Assembly (NCBI RefSeq): GCF_005080685.1
Contig: NZ_CP039371.1
Coordinates: 248,001 to 312,000 of the forward strand
From: Pseudomonas putida
GTDB taxonomy: Bacteria > Pseudomonadota > Gammaproteobacteria > Pseudomonadales > Pseudomonadaceae
Reading direction: 5' to 3'
DNA: 64,000 nucleotides
Below the pieces are notes generated by a model. The model ran no database searches. It was not told the origin of the DNA and worked only from the letters and a program-made list of their open reading frames with translations. The position numbers and the translations under genes are program-made. Shown piece by piece: positions 25,758 to 35,114 of the stretch; the first letter of the stretch is position 1; each line of letters opens with the position of its first letter.

Positions 25758-26663
25758 ATGAGCAATGCCGCCCAGGCCCGCGCGCCACAGATCCTCGAAC
25801 TCGACATCCAGCCCGTTGCCGGCCGCATCGGCGCCGAGATCCGCGGTGTGAACCTGTCCGCCGACCTCGACAGCGCCACCATCGACGCGATCCAGGCGGC
25901 GCTGGTGACGCACAAGGTGATCTTCTTCCGTGGCCAGCATCACCTCGACGACCAGGGCCAGGAAGCCTTTGCCAAGCGCCTTGGCGAGCCGGTCGCGCAC
26001 CCCACCGTGCCGGTGGTCGAAGGCACCAGCTACCTGTTGCAACTCGATGGCGCCGAAGGCCAGCGGGCCAATTCGTGGCATACCGACGTGACCTTCGTCG
26101 ATGCCTACCCCAAGGCTTCGATCCTGCGCAGTGTGGTCGCACCGGCTTCGGGTGGCGACACGGTCTGGGCCAATACGGTCACGGCTTACCAGGAACTGCC
26201 CGAGCCGCTGCGCGAGCTTGCCGACAAGCTCTGGGCGGTGCACAGCAACGAATACGACTACGCGTCGCTCAAACCCGATGTCGACCCCGCCAAGCTGGAG
26301 CGCTACCGCAAGGTGTTCACCTCGACGGTGTACGAAACCGAGCACCCGGTGGTGCGGGTACACCCAATCAGTGGCGAGCGGGCGCTGCAGCTGGGGCATT
26401 TCGTGAAACGCATCAAGGGCTATTCGCTGGCCGATTCACAGCACCTGTTCGCGGTGCTCCAGGGCCATGTCACGCGCTTGGAAAATACCGTGCGCTGGCG
26501 CTGGCAGGCGGGAGACGTGGCGATCTGGGATAACCGCGCTACGCAGCACTACGCGGTGGACGACTACGGCACCCAGCCACGGCTGGTGCGTCGGGTGACA
26601 CTGGCCGGTGAAGTGCCGGTGGGGGTGGATGGGCAACTGAGCCGGACTACCCGCAAAGGCTGA
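25758..26663 (+). CDS. atsK: alpha-ketoglutarate-dependent alkylsulfatase
   Basis: A 301-residue Fe(II)/2-oxoglutarate dioxygenase of the TauD family that oxidatively cleaves alkyl sulfate esters to aldehyde and sulfate. The iron ligands fall at His108, Asp110 (SWHTDVTF) and His264 (TQHYAVDDYG), with the 2-oxoglutarate-binding Arg at 275; as far as I recall these are the numbers reported for AtsK of P. putida S-313, whose length is also 301. It has MLSNA-type cytoplasmic start without a signal peptide. Cotranscribed with atsR, and followed by the convergent regulator gene sftR. This is a second dioxygenase beside TauD at 54.6-55.5 kb. Confidence 0.93.
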   Translation: MSNAAQARAPQILELDIQPVAGRIGAEIRGVNLSADLDSATIDAIQAALVTHKVIFFRGQHHLDDQGQEAFAKRLGEPVAHPTVPVVEGTSYLLQLDGAEGQRANSWHTDVTFVDAYPKASILRSVVAPASGGDTVWANTVTAYQELPEPLRELADKLWAVHSNEYDYASLKPDVDPAKLERYRKVFTSTVYETEHPVVRVHPISGERALQLGHFVKRIKGYSLADSQHLFAVLQGHVTRLENTVRWRWQAGDVAIWDNRATQHYAVDDYGTQPRLVRRVTLAGEVPVGVDGQLSRTTRKG

Positions 26664-26697
26664 TATTGCCGGGGCCGCTTTGCGGCCCTTTCGCCCG

Positions 26698-27612
26698 CTA
26701 CACCTCGGCATCACAGGCAATCAACTGCCTGACCAGGCCCTGCGCCAACGGCGACAAGCCATAGCCCACCCGGCTCACCACCCCATAACGGGTGTAGAAA
26801 GCCTCTTCCTGCTCGACCGTCAGGTCGGCCAGCTCCAGCGCCACCAGGCCACGCTCGCCCTGATAAGGCCGCAGGTTGGCGTTGCAGGCGATGCCGATGG
26901 TGTCGGACTGCATCACCACGTTCAGCAGCGCGTAGCCATGCTCGCACTCCACCGTCGGCAGGAAGTCCTGGCGGCCACTGAGGTCGCTGATGATCTTGCG
27001 GATGTTCGGTGGCCGGAAGGTGGTCGCCAGGGGGTAGTCGAACAGCTCATGGGCCTGCACCTGCTTGCGCTCGGCCAGCGGGTGCCCGGCGCGGCAGCAG
27101 AAGTGCCAGCGCTGCGGTGCCAGCTTGTGCACGCGGTAGTCCGGATCGGACTCGAACTGACGTGTGTCGGCGACGAAGAACTCGATCTCCTCGGCCACCA
27201 GCTTGCGGTTCAGCGCCTGCCAGTTGTCCACCTGGAAGCAGGTGCGTGCGGCCGGGTATTCGGCGACGAAGCGCGCCACCGCCCGAGGCACCAGGCCGCC
27301 GGCGGGAGCCGGGCCCGAGCCGAAACGCACTACGCCGGTGGTAGCGCCATTGAACTGGTGGATTTCGTTCACCAGGTTGTGCGCCCCGTGCACCAGGCGC
27401 CGGGAATGCTCCAACACCAGTAACCCCTGGCGGGTCGGTGCCAGATCCTTGCTGGCGCGGTCGACCAGGCGGCAGCCGACGTTGTGCTCGAGCGTCTGGA
27501 TGCTGCGGCTGAACGCCGATTGCGAGAGGTTCACCGCCGACGCGGCCGCGACGAAACTGCGGTGCTCGACGAGGGCGATGAAGTGACGAAGCTGGCGGAG
27601 GTCGATATGCAT
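26698..27612 (-). CDS. sftR: LysR-type regulator of sulfate-ester genes
   Basis: A 304-residue LTTR: N-terminal HTH (residues 1-62, DLRQLRHFIALVEHRSF and AVNLSQSAFSRSIQTLE) and C-terminal effector domain. It is transcribed divergently from the TonB receptor gene and flanked by atsRK, exactly where sftR lies in P. putida S-313, in which SftR activates atsBC, atsRK and the sftP-astA genes under sulfate starvation. Gene symbol is from this context; sequence identity was not computed. The 192-base divergent gap carries GAAATATGAA at 27691. Confidence 0.82.
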   Translation of the reverse strand: MHIDLRQLRHFIALVEHRSFVAAASAVNLSQSAFSRSIQTLEHNVGCRLVDRASKDLAPTRQGLLVLEHSRRLVHGAHNLVNEIHQFNGATTGVVRFGSGPAPAGGLVPRAVARFVAEYPAARTCFQVDNWQALNRKLVAEEIEFFVADTRQFESDPDYRVHKLAPQRWHFCCRAGHPLAERKQVQAHELFDYPLATTFRPPNIRKIISDLSGRQDFLPTVECEHGYALLNVVMQSDTIGIACNANLRPYQGERGLVALELADLTVEQEEAFYTRYGVVSRVGYGLSPLAQGLVRQLIACDAEV

Positions 27613-27804
27613 TTTCTACATGAAAACTTTCGGTCGAATGCAATTGATGGGAAACGCCTGCCCACTTATAAAGGCTGTTACTTATTCCACGAAATATGAA
27701 AAACAAATATTTATATATTTTAAAAGAATATAAGCCCATCTGATCGCGACTCGGTTCCGCCAACGGAAATGCTCGCCAGGGCCCATGCCTCAAGGAGCAT
27801 TTGC
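27613..27804. promoter_or_regulatory. divergent promoter region sftR / sftP
   Basis: A 192-base gap whose middle (27690-27735) is unusually AT-rich for this genome. GAAATATGAA at 27691-27700 matches motifs before tauA and between atsB and atsR. Likely binding zone for SftR and possibly CysB. No gene seen. Confidence 0.5.
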
Positions 27805-30141
27805 ATGTCCGGAGTTTCCCGTTGGCCAGCGCGCGCGTCGCGTCTTGCCTTGCACCCCCTGGCCGCCGGCGTGTTGCTGGCGGCTGCCAATGGCAGCTAT
27901 GCCGAAGAGCCTGCCAGCGTCACCCCGACTGCAGAGCAGGAGGCCAAGCTCGGTACCGTCACGGTCAATGCCCGGCGTCGCGAGGAGACCGCGCAAAGCG
28001 TGCCCACGCCAATCAGCGTACTCGACAGCGAAACCCTGGAGACCCAGCGCATCTACCGCGTGCAGGATCTGCAACAGCTGGTACCCAGCACCAACGTCGC
28101 CTATGTGCATGCTCGCCAATCGAGCATCTCGATCCGTGGCCTGGGCAACAACCCGGCCAGCGACGGCCTGGAAGGCAGCGTCGGCATCTACCTGGACAAT
28201 GTCTACCTCGGGCGCCCCGGCATGGCGGTGTTCGACCTGCTCGACGTCGAGCAACTGGAGGTGCTGCGCGGTCCGCAAGGCACGCTGTTCGGCAAGAACA
28301 CCACGGCTGGCGTGCTCAACATCACCTCGCGCAAGCCGACCTTCCACCGCGAGGGCAGCCTCCAGCAATCGATCGGCGAGGACGGCTACCTGCAGACCCA
28401 GGGCAGCTTCTCCGGTCCGATCAGCGACACCCTGGCCGGGCGCATCAGCGCCTACCGCACCGAGGACGATGGCTACGTCAAGAACCTGTACAACGGCGAC
28501 GACCTCAACGGCGGCAAGCGCCAGGGATTTCGTGCCCAGCTGCTGTTCCAGCCCAGCGACACCTTCAACCTGCGCTGGATCGGTGAGTACAACGAGGAAG
28601 ACTCCAACAACGGCATCCTCAGCCTGTACAGCACCGGCCCGACCATCAATGGCGTCAATCGCTACGAAAGCCTGGCGGCCCAGGCCGGCGCCACGCTGGT
28701 GTCGGGCAAGGACCGCAAGGTCAATTTCGATTCCGACCAACAGGTGACGGTGTTCCAGGGTGGCACCTCGGTGGAGGCCAACTGGACCCTGCCCAACGAC
28801 TTCACCCTCACCTCCATCACTGCCTATCGCTGGTGGGATTTCACCCCGCGCAACGACGACGGCCTGAACGTGCCGGTGTTCTACAACGCCGGCGTGTCGG
28901 TACGCGACAAACAGTACTCACAGGAAATCCGCCTGGCATCGCCGACCGGTGGGGCCTTCGATTACGTGCTCGGCGCGTACTACTTCAAGCAGGATCTGGA
29001 TAACACCTCGTTCACCTACTACGGCCCACAGGCGGACATCTGGAACCAGACGCCTACAGGCGCCCTGAACAACGTCACTACCCTGGGTGATGGCCACATC
29101 GACACCGACAGCTACGCGCTGTTCGCCCAGGGCACCTGGCATGTCACCGATCGCCTGGACTTCACTGCCGGTATCCGTGGCACCTATGAAGAGAAGAATG
29201 CCTCGGTGACGCGCGATGCGCCGGTCGGCGGCGATACGGTGACCGGCGCGGCAGCCGCGGCACGCCAGGGGCGCGTCGGTGCCTACGATTCCGGCGACCT
29301 CAACCAGTACAGCTTCAGCCCTTCCGGCCTGCTAGGCCTGAGCTACCGCTTCAACGAACAATTGCTCGGCTACGCCACCCTGACCCATGGCGAGAAGTCC
29401 GGCGGCATCAACCTCACCGTCGGCGCCGCGCCGCGGCTGGGCACCGACTCGCTGCTGGTGGGTACCGAGCGGGTCAACAATGCCGAGGTCGGCCTCAAGA
29501 GCACCCTGTTCGACGATCGCCTGCAGCTCAACGCCAACCTGTTCTGGGCCGAGGTGCATGGTTACCAGGCCAACGTCTACGACCAGGTCAACCGCGTGCA
29601 GTACCTGGCCAACGCTGGCCGTGTGCGTTCACGTGGCCTGGAGTTCGAGGCCACGGCATTGCCGGTGCGCGGCCTGACGGTGAACTTCAACGGCTCGTGG
29701 AACGACGTGCGCTACACCGAGTACGACGACGCCCCATGCCCGCCGGAAGTGAGCCTGGCCAACGCCACTGCAACCTGCGATCTGTCCGGGCACCAGGTGG
29801 TCGGCGCCTCCAAGTACATCGCCAACCTCAATGCCCAATACAAATGGCAACTGGCCGAGCGCATCGAGCCCTACGTCACCGCCAGCTACGCGTTCCGCTC
29901 CAAGGCGGTGGGCACCATCGACGATTCCGACTACGGCCAGATCCCCAGCTATGCGCTGGTCAACCTGTCCGCCGGCGTGCGGCTGGATCAAGGCGACGGC
30001 CTGCTCGACCTGTCGCTATGGGTGAAGAACGCCGGCGACAAGACCTATTTCACCAGCCTGTGGAATTCCGCCAACGGCGGCTATGCCGGTGTGCTTGGCA
30101 CCCCGCGCACCGTGGGCGCTACCGCCCGTTACGACTTCTGA
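27805..30141 (+). CDS. sftP: TonB-dependent outer-membrane receptor
   Basis: A 778-residue receptor: signal peptide (about 1-33), plug domain (about 45-170; SISIRGLGNNPASDGLEGSV, LEVLRGPQGTLFGKNTTAGV) and a 22-strand barrel ending in a C-terminal Phe (VGATARYDF). There is no N-terminal signalling domain. In this context it probably carries sulfate esters, not iron, across the outer membrane, matching SftP of P. putida S-313. ATG at 27805 follows AGGAG at 7 bases; an upstream in-frame ATG at 27769 would put 12 polar residues before the signal peptide. astA follows after 17 bases. Confidence 0.88.
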   Translation: MSGVSRWPARASRLALHPLAAGVLLAAANGSYAEEPASVTPTAEQEAKLGTVTVNARRREETAQSVPTPISVLDSETLETQRIYRVQDLQQLVPSTNVAYVHARQSSISIRGLGNNPASDGLEGSVGIYLDNVYLGRPGMAVFDLLDVEQLEVLRGPQGTLFGKNTTAGVLNITSRKPTFHREGSLQQSIGEDGYLQTQGSFSGPISDTLAGRISAYRTEDDGYVKNLYNGDDLNGGKRQGFRAQLLFQPSDTFNLRWIGEYNEEDSNNGILSLYSTGPTINGVNRYESLAAQAGATLVSGKDRKVNFDSDQQVTVFQGGTSVEANWTLPNDFTLTSITAYRWWDFTPRNDDGLNVPVFYNAGVSVRDKQYSQEIRLASPTGGAFDYVLGAYYFKQDLDNTSFTYYGPQADIWNQTPTGALNNVTTLGDGHIDTDSYALFAQGTWHVTDRLDFTAGIRGTYEEKNASVTRDAPVGGDTVTGAAAAARQGRVGAYDSGDLNQYSFSPSGLLGLSYRFNEQLLGYATLTHGEKSGGINLTVGAAPRLGTDSLLVGTERVNNAEVGLKSTLFDDRLQLNANLFWAEVHGYQANVYDQVNRVQYLANAGRVRSRGLEFEATALPVRGLTVNFNGSWNDVRYTEYDDAPCPPEVSLANATATCDLSGHQVVGASKYIANLNAQYKWQLAERIEPYVTASYAFRSKAVGTIDDSDYGQIPSYALVNLSAGVRLDQGDGLLDLSLWVKNAGDKTYFTSLWNSANGGYAGVLGTPRTVGATARYDF

Positions 30142-30158
30142 GCACAAGGAGCTTTGCC

Positions 30159-31835
30159 ATGAATGCCAAGACCCAATCCCCTGCACTGCCCGAAGGCGCC
30201 TGCCTGACCGCCAAGGTGCCTGACCGCGACGATGCGCTGCTCGGCGACGTGGTGGTCAATCCGTACCGCCTGGCCCCGCTGACAGCGATCATTCGCGACG
30301 GTGGGCGCAGCCTGAGCGGTGCCCACGTGCGCGTCCTGGGACGTGGCGAACGAGGTGTCGACATCGCCTACGAGGTGTCGGACCGTTCGCTGTGGACCTA
30401 CGGCGGCATCCCGGTGTTCGGGCTGTATCCGGACCACGTCAACCAGGTCGAGGTCACCTACAAGCTCGATGGCGAGCGCATCCGCCAGCGCTACCAGATC
30501 TACGCGCCGGCCGTGCGCCTGCCGGTGGTCGCCAAGCAGACCGCAGCCTTGCCCGAAGTCGAACCGGTCAAGGTCGCACCGGGCTTCGAGAACCGCCTCT
30601 ACCTGTTCAACCACCTGCTGGCCGAGATCCCCGGCGCCCGTGCCTTCAAATGGAACGGCCTGGGCGGCGCGGCCGAGTGGGACCAGGTCGGCAACAACTG
30701 GATCGCCGACAGCAATGGCGACGTGCGCTGGTACCTGGACATCGAGCAGATCCACGATTCCAACCGCCGCGACGGCATCGGCGGCACCATGGGCTTCCAG
30801 CAGACCCGCGATGGCAAGCTGATCTGGGGCCAGGGACAGACCTACTCGAAGTACGACCTGCTGGGCCGGCGCATCTGGCAGCGCAGCCTGCCGGACAAGT
30901 TCGCCGACTTTTCCCATGAAATCCGCGAGACGGCCAACGGCACGTACCTGCTGCGGGTCGGCACCAGCGACTACCGCCGCCCCGACGGCAAGCGCGTGCG
31001 TTCGGTGCGCGACCATATCATCGAGGTCGACGAGGCGGGCGACGTGCTCGACTTCTGGGACCTGAACCAGATCCTCGACCCCTACCGCGGCGATCTGCTG
31101 GGTACCCTGGGCAAGGCGGCGATCCAGTTGCCGGAGGGCGTGGTCAAGCAAGACGACCGGCTGGCCAACGAACTGGCCGAAGGCGAGCTGCCGTTCGGCG
31201 ATATCCCCGGTGTCGGCACCGGGCGCAACTGGGCCCACGTCAATGCCATCGACTACGACGCCGATGACGACAGCATCATCGTTTCAGCACGCCACCAGGG
31301 TGTGGTGAAGATTGGTCGCGACAAGCGTGTGAAGTGGATCCTCGCCTCGCCACAGGGGTGGCCGCAGCACCTGCGCGACAAGGTGCTCACCCCGGTTGCC
31401 AGCGAGGGCTTCGACTGGTCGTGGACCCAGCACACCGCCTGGCTGACCGGCAAGGGCACGCTGACCGTGTTCGACAATGGCTGGGGGCGCGACTTCGCGC
31501 CGACCAAGCTCAGCGGCAACTACAGCCGGGCGGTGGAGTACAAGATCGACGAGGCCAAGGGCACGGTCGAGCAGGTGTGGGAATACGGCAAGGAACGCGG
31601 CGACGAATGGTACAGCCCGGTGACTTCGGTGGTGGCCTATCGACCGGACACCGATACCCAGTTCATCTATTCGGCTTCGGTGAATTTCCTCACGCCGGAG
31701 AAGCTCACCACCACGGTGCTCAACGAAGTGCGGCGGGGCAGCCAGGAGGTGCTGGTGGAACTCAAGGTGCACAGCCGCCAGCCGGGCAGCGTTGGCTACC
31801 GGGCCTTGGTGATCGACCTGGCCAAGGCGTTCTGA
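30159..31835 (+). CDS. astA: arylsulfate sulfotransferase
   Basis: A 558-residue protein of the arylsulfotransferase family (PF05935, beta-propeller), which moves the sulfuryl group from an aryl sulfate to a phenol through a sulfated histidine. Conserved histidines lie in HEIRETANGTYLL, NWAHVNAIDYD, SARHQGVVK and WTQHTAWLTG, the last in the region of the catalytic His of E. coli AssT. It lacks a signal peptide, unlike AssT, so it is probably cytoplasmic. Start at 30159 after AAGGAG. Operon with sftP, giving uptake followed by transfer, as in P. putida S-313. A short GGGAGG/CCTCCC hairpin follows the stop. Confidence 0.88.
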   Translation: MNAKTQSPALPEGACLTAKVPDRDDALLGDVVVNPYRLAPLTAIIRDGGRSLSGAHVRVLGRGERGVDIAYEVSDRSLWTYGGIPVFGLYPDHVNQVEVTYKLDGERIRQRYQIYAPAVRLPVVAKQTAALPEVEPVKVAPGFENRLYLFNHLLAEIPGARAFKWNGLGGAAEWDQVGNNWIADSNGDVRWYLDIEQIHDSNRRDGIGGTMGFQQTRDGKLIWGQGQTYSKYDLLGRRIWQRSLPDKFADFSHEIRETANGTYLLRVGTSDYRRPDGKRVRSVRDHIIEVDEAGDVLDFWDLNQILDPYRGDLLGTLGKAAIQLPEGVVKQDDRLANELAEGELPFGDIPGVGTGRNWAHVNAIDYDADDDSIIVSARHQGVVKIGRDKRVKWILASPQGWPQHLRDKVLTPVASEGFDWSWTQHTAWLTGKGTLTVFDNGWGRDFAPTKLSGNYSRAVEYKIDEAKGTVEQVWEYGKERGDEWYSPVTSVVAYRPDTDTQFIYSASVNFLTPEKLTTTVLNEVRRGSQEVLVELKVHSRQPGSVGYRALVIDLAKAF

Positions 31836-32023
31836 TTCATACCTTTCGGGAGGGCCGTCGGTCCTCCCATCACATTTCCTTCAGCTCGATCGTCTAACCT
31901 GTAGCGGCCGCTTTCGCGGCCGTTGCTGCTCTGCAGATCATGAATTCTGCCCCTGGCCGTTCAACCATTCGTTCTTTTTTTCGAACAGCCTATTGTCCAA
32001 CCCCCCAGCAGCCGCTTAGCATT

Positions 32024-32041
32024 CGTTTGAGATTTCAAACG
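32024..32041. promoter_or_regulatory. inverted repeat upstream of gabD
   Basis: CGTTTGA-GATT-TCAAACG, 7-bp arms around 4 bases, ending 33 bases before the gabD start. It has the size of a dimeric regulator site. The regulator is unknown. Confidence 0.4.
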
Positions 32042-32074
32042 CTTTTTCTACAATCAACAATTCGGGAAGCCGAC

Positions 32075-33517
32075 ATGCAGCTCAAAGACGCTCAGTTGTT
32101 CCGCCAGCAAGCCTTCATCAACGGTGAGTGGCTGGATGCGGACAGCGGCCAGACCATCAAGGTGACCAACCCGGCCACCGGTGAAGTCATCGGTACCGTG
32201 CCAAAGATGGGCACCGCGGAAACCCGCCGCGCCATCGAAGCCGCCGACAAGGCCCTGCCGGCCTGGCGTGCACTGACCGCCAAGGAGCGTTCGACCAAGC
32301 TGCGTCGCTGGTTCGAACTGATGATCGAGAACCAGGACGACCTCGCTCGCCTGATGACCACCGAGCAAGGCAAGCCACTGGCCGAAGCCAAGGGCGAAAT
32401 CGCCTACGCCGCCTCGTTCATCGAGTGGTTCGCAGAAGAAGCCAAGCGCGTCTATGGCGACACCATCCCGGGTCACCAGCCAGACAAGCGCCTGATCGTC
32501 ATCAAGCAGCCGATCGGCGTTACCGCGGCCATCACCCCGTGGAACTTCCCGGCCGCCATGATCACCCGTAAAGCCGGCCCGGCCCTGGCCGCTGGCTGCA
32601 CCATGGTGCTCAAGCCTGCCTCGCAGACCCCGTACTCGGCCCTGGCCCTGGTAGAGCTGGCTACCCGCGCCGGCATCCCGGCTGGCGTCCTGAGCGTCGT
32701 CACCGGCAGCGCTGGCGAAGTCGGCGGCGAGCTGACCGGCAACTCCCTGGTTCGCAAACTGTCCTTCACCGGCTCGACCGAAATCGGTCGCCAGCTGATG
32801 GAAGAATGCGCCAAGGACATCAAGAAGGTTTCCCTGGAGCTGGGTGGCAACGCCCCGTTCATCGTGTTCGACGACGCCGACCTGGACAAGGCGGTCGAGG
32901 GCGCGATCATCTCCAAGTACCGTAACAACGGCCAGACCTGCGTCTGCGCCAACCGTATCTACGTGCAGGACGGCGTCTACGACGCGTTCGCCCAGAAGCT
33001 GGCTGCCGCGGTCGCCAAGCTGAAGATCGGCAACGGCCTGGAAGACGGCACCACCACTGGCCCGCTGATCGACGGCAAGGCTGTCGCCAAGGTTCAGGAA
33101 CACATCGAAGACGCCGTTGGCAAAGGCGCCAAGGTGCTGGCCGGTGGCAAGATCATCGAAGGCAACTTCTTCGAGCCGACCATCCTGGTCGACGTACCGA
33201 AGACTGCTGCAGTCGCCAAGGAAGAGACCTTCGGCCCACTGGCGCCGCTGTTCCGCTTCAAGGACGAGGCTGAAGTCATCGCCATGTCCAACGACACCGA
33301 GTTCGGCCTGGCCTCGTACTTCTATGCCCGTGACATGAGCCGTGTGTTCCGTGTCGCCGAGGCCCTGGAGTACGGCATGGTCGGTATCAACACCGGCCTG
33401 ATCTCCAACGAAGTCGCGCCGTTCGGCGGCATCAAGGCCTCGGGCCTTGGCCGTGAAGGCTCCAAGTACGGTATCGAGGACTACCTCGAAATCAAATACC
33501 TGTGCATCAGCGTCTGA
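32075..33517 (+). CDS. gabD: succinate-semialdehyde dehydrogenase (NADP+)
   Basis: A 480-residue aldehyde dehydrogenase that oxidises succinate semialdehyde to succinate, the second step of GABA breakdown; also accepts glutarate semialdehyde in lysine catabolism of pseudomonads. Motifs: ITPWNFPAAMI, FTGSTEIGRQL, catalytic Glu in SLELGGNAPFIVFDDAD, catalytic Cys in GQTCVCANRIY. The codon usage of gabD and gabT is noticeably more biased to C-ending codons, as in well-expressed genes. ATG at 32075; the open frame extends upstream without a ribosome site. A terminator follows, then gabT. Confidence 0.95.
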   Translation: MQLKDAQLFRQQAFINGEWLDADSGQTIKVTNPATGEVIGTVPKMGTAETRRAIEAADKALPAWRALTAKERSTKLRRWFELMIENQDDLARLMTTEQGKPLAEAKGEIAYAASFIEWFAEEAKRVYGDTIPGHQPDKRLIVIKQPIGVTAAITPWNFPAAMITRKAGPALAAGCTMVLKPASQTPYSALALVELATRAGIPAGVLSVVTGSAGEVGGELTGNSLVRKLSFTGSTEIGRQLMEECAKDIKKVSLELGGNAPFIVFDDADLDKAVEGAIISKYRNNGQTCVCANRIYVQDGVYDAFAQKLAAAVAKLKIGNGLEDGTTTGPLIDGKAVAKVQEHIEDAVGKGAKVLAGGKIIEGNFFEPTILVDVPKTAAVAKEETFGPLAPLFRFKDEAEVIAMSNDTEFGLASYFYARDMSRVFRVAEALEYGMVGINTGLISNEVAPFGGIKASGLGREGSKYGIEDYLEIKYLCISV

Positions 33518-33541
33518 TCGCAGGGTAAAGGCTTTACCTCT

Positions 33542-33581
33542 GCCAGCGGGGCGCGAGAGCGACGTCTCGCTGGCCTTTTTT
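33542..33581 (+). terminator. intrinsic terminator after gabD
   Basis: GCCAGCG (33542-33548) pairs with CGCTGGC (33568-33574), with an alternative GCGAGA/TCTCGC stem inside, followed by six T. It suggests that gabT is only partly read from the gabD promoter. Confidence 0.75.
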
Positions 33582-33699
33582 ACATCGCAGTACCTGGTGG
33601 CCGGGCGCCCGAGACAGTCGATCAACGAATACTGATCAACGGCTCACCCAGCCACCCCCGAATAAAAGCGCCGCTCGAATCGGCGCGAATGAGGGCATT

Positions 33700-34977
33700 A
33701 TGAGCAAGACCAACGAATCCTTGATGCAACGTCGTGTCGCCGCCGTCCCACGTGGCGTTGGCCAGATTCACCCGATCTTCGTCGACACCGCGAAGAACTC
33801 GACCGTGATCGACGTTGAAGGCCGCGAACTGATCGACTTCGCTGGCGGCATCGCTGTACTGAACACCGGCCACCTGCACCCGAAAGTGGTCGCGGCCGTG
33901 CAAGAGCAGCTGACCAAGGTCAGCCACACCTGCTTCCAGGTGCTGGCCTACGAGCCTTACGTCGAGCTGTGCGAGAAGATCAACAAGCTGGTCCCAGGCA
34001 ACTTCGACAAGAAGACCCTGCTGGTCACCACCGGCTCCGAAGCCGTTGAAAACGCCGTGAAGATCGCCCGTGCCGCCACCGGCCGCGCCGGCGTGATCGC
34101 CTTTACCGGCGGCTACCACGGCCGTACCATGATGACCCTGGGCCTGACCGGCAAGGTCGTACCGTACTCCGCAGGCATGGGCCTGATGCCAGGCGGTATC
34201 TTCCGCGCCCAGTTCCCGAGCGAGCTGCACGGTGTCAGCGTCGACGACGCCATCGCCTCGGTCGAGCGCATCTTCAAGAACGACGCCGAGCCGCGTGACA
34301 TCGCCGCGATCATCCTCGAGCCGGTACAAGGCGAAGGCGGCTTCCTGCCAGCGCCGAAAGAGCTGATGCAGCGCCTGCGCGCCCTGTGCGACCAGCACGG
34401 CATCCTGCTGATCGCCGACGAAGTACAGACTGGCGCTGGCCGTACCGGTACCTTCTTCGCCATGGAACAGATGGGCGTCGCGCCTGACCTGACCACCTTC
34501 GCCAAGTCCATCGCTGGCGGCTTCCCGCTGGCCGGTGTGTGCGGCAAGGCCGAGTACATGGACGCCATCGCGCCAGGCGGCCTGGGCGGCACCTACGCCG
34601 GTTCGCCGATCGCTTGCGCCGCGGCCCTGGCCGTGATCGAAGTGTTCGAAGAAGAGAAACTGCTGGACCGCAGCAAGGCCGTCGGCGAGCGCCTGACCAC
34701 CGGCCTGCGTGAAATCCAGAAGAAGTACCCAATCATCGGCGACGTCCGTGGCCTGGGTTCGATGATCGCCGTGGAAGTCTTCGAAAAAGGCACCCACACC
34801 CCGAACGCCGCTGCCGTTGGCCAGGTCGTGGCCAAGGCGCGCGACAAGGGGCTGATCCTGCTGTCCTGCGGTACCTACGGCAACGTCCTGCGCATCCTGG
34901 TGCCGCTGACCGCCGAAGATGCCCTGCTGGACAAAGGCCTGGCCATCATCGAAGAGTGCTTCGCTGAACTCGCTTGA
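33700..34977 (+). CDS. gabT: 4-aminobutyrate aminotransferase
   Basis: A 425-residue PLP-dependent class-III aminotransferase that converts GABA plus 2-oxoglutarate to succinate semialdehyde plus glutamate; also acts on 5-aminovalerate. PLP site features: TTGSEAVENAVKIAR, GYHGRTMMTLGLTG, DEVQTGAGRTG and the Schiff-base Lys in TTFAKSIAGGFPLAG. GAGGG is 6 bases before the ATG. Product feeds GabD, encoded 182 bases upstream on the same strand; an intrinsic terminator lies on each side. Confidence 0.95.
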   Translation: MSKTNESLMQRRVAAVPRGVGQIHPIFVDTAKNSTVIDVEGRELIDFAGGIAVLNTGHLHPKVVAAVQEQLTKVSHTCFQVLAYEPYVELCEKINKLVPGNFDKKTLLVTTGSEAVENAVKIARAATGRAGVIAFTGGYHGRTMMTLGLTGKVVPYSAGMGLMPGGIFRAQFPSELHGVSVDDAIASVERIFKNDAEPRDIAAIILEPVQGEGGFLPAPKELMQRLRALCDQHGILLIADEVQTGAGRTGTFFAMEQMGVAPDLTTFAKSIAGGFPLAGVCGKAEYMDAIAPGGLGGTYAGSPIACAAALAVIEVFEEEKLLDRSKAVGERLTTGLREIQKKYPIIGDVRGLGSMIAVEVFEKGTHTPNAAAVGQVVAKARDKGLILLSCGTYGNVLRILVPLTAEDALLDKGLAIIEECFAELA

Positions 34978-34994
34978 TGTGACACGCTTCAGAG

Positions 34995-35020
34995 AAAACC
35001 CGCCTCGGCGGGTTTTTTTT
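34995..35020 (+). terminator. intrinsic terminator after gabT
   Basis: AAAACCCGCC-TCG-GCGGGTTTT followed by more T, 16 bases after the gabT stop; a typical rho-independent terminator. Confidence 0.9.
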
Positions 35021-35114
35021 GTGCCCACGAAACCGGCTTGACGCTATGGTTGTGGGAGGATTTGCCTTGGAAGCTGCGACGGATGTGCATGTCAGGATTA
35101 CTCAGGAGTTGGCC

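Noticed and set aside
29697..30158. N-terminal extension of AstA (712 residues)
   Set aside because: It overlaps the sftP coding sequence in another frame; a good AAGGAG and conserved start lie at 30159.
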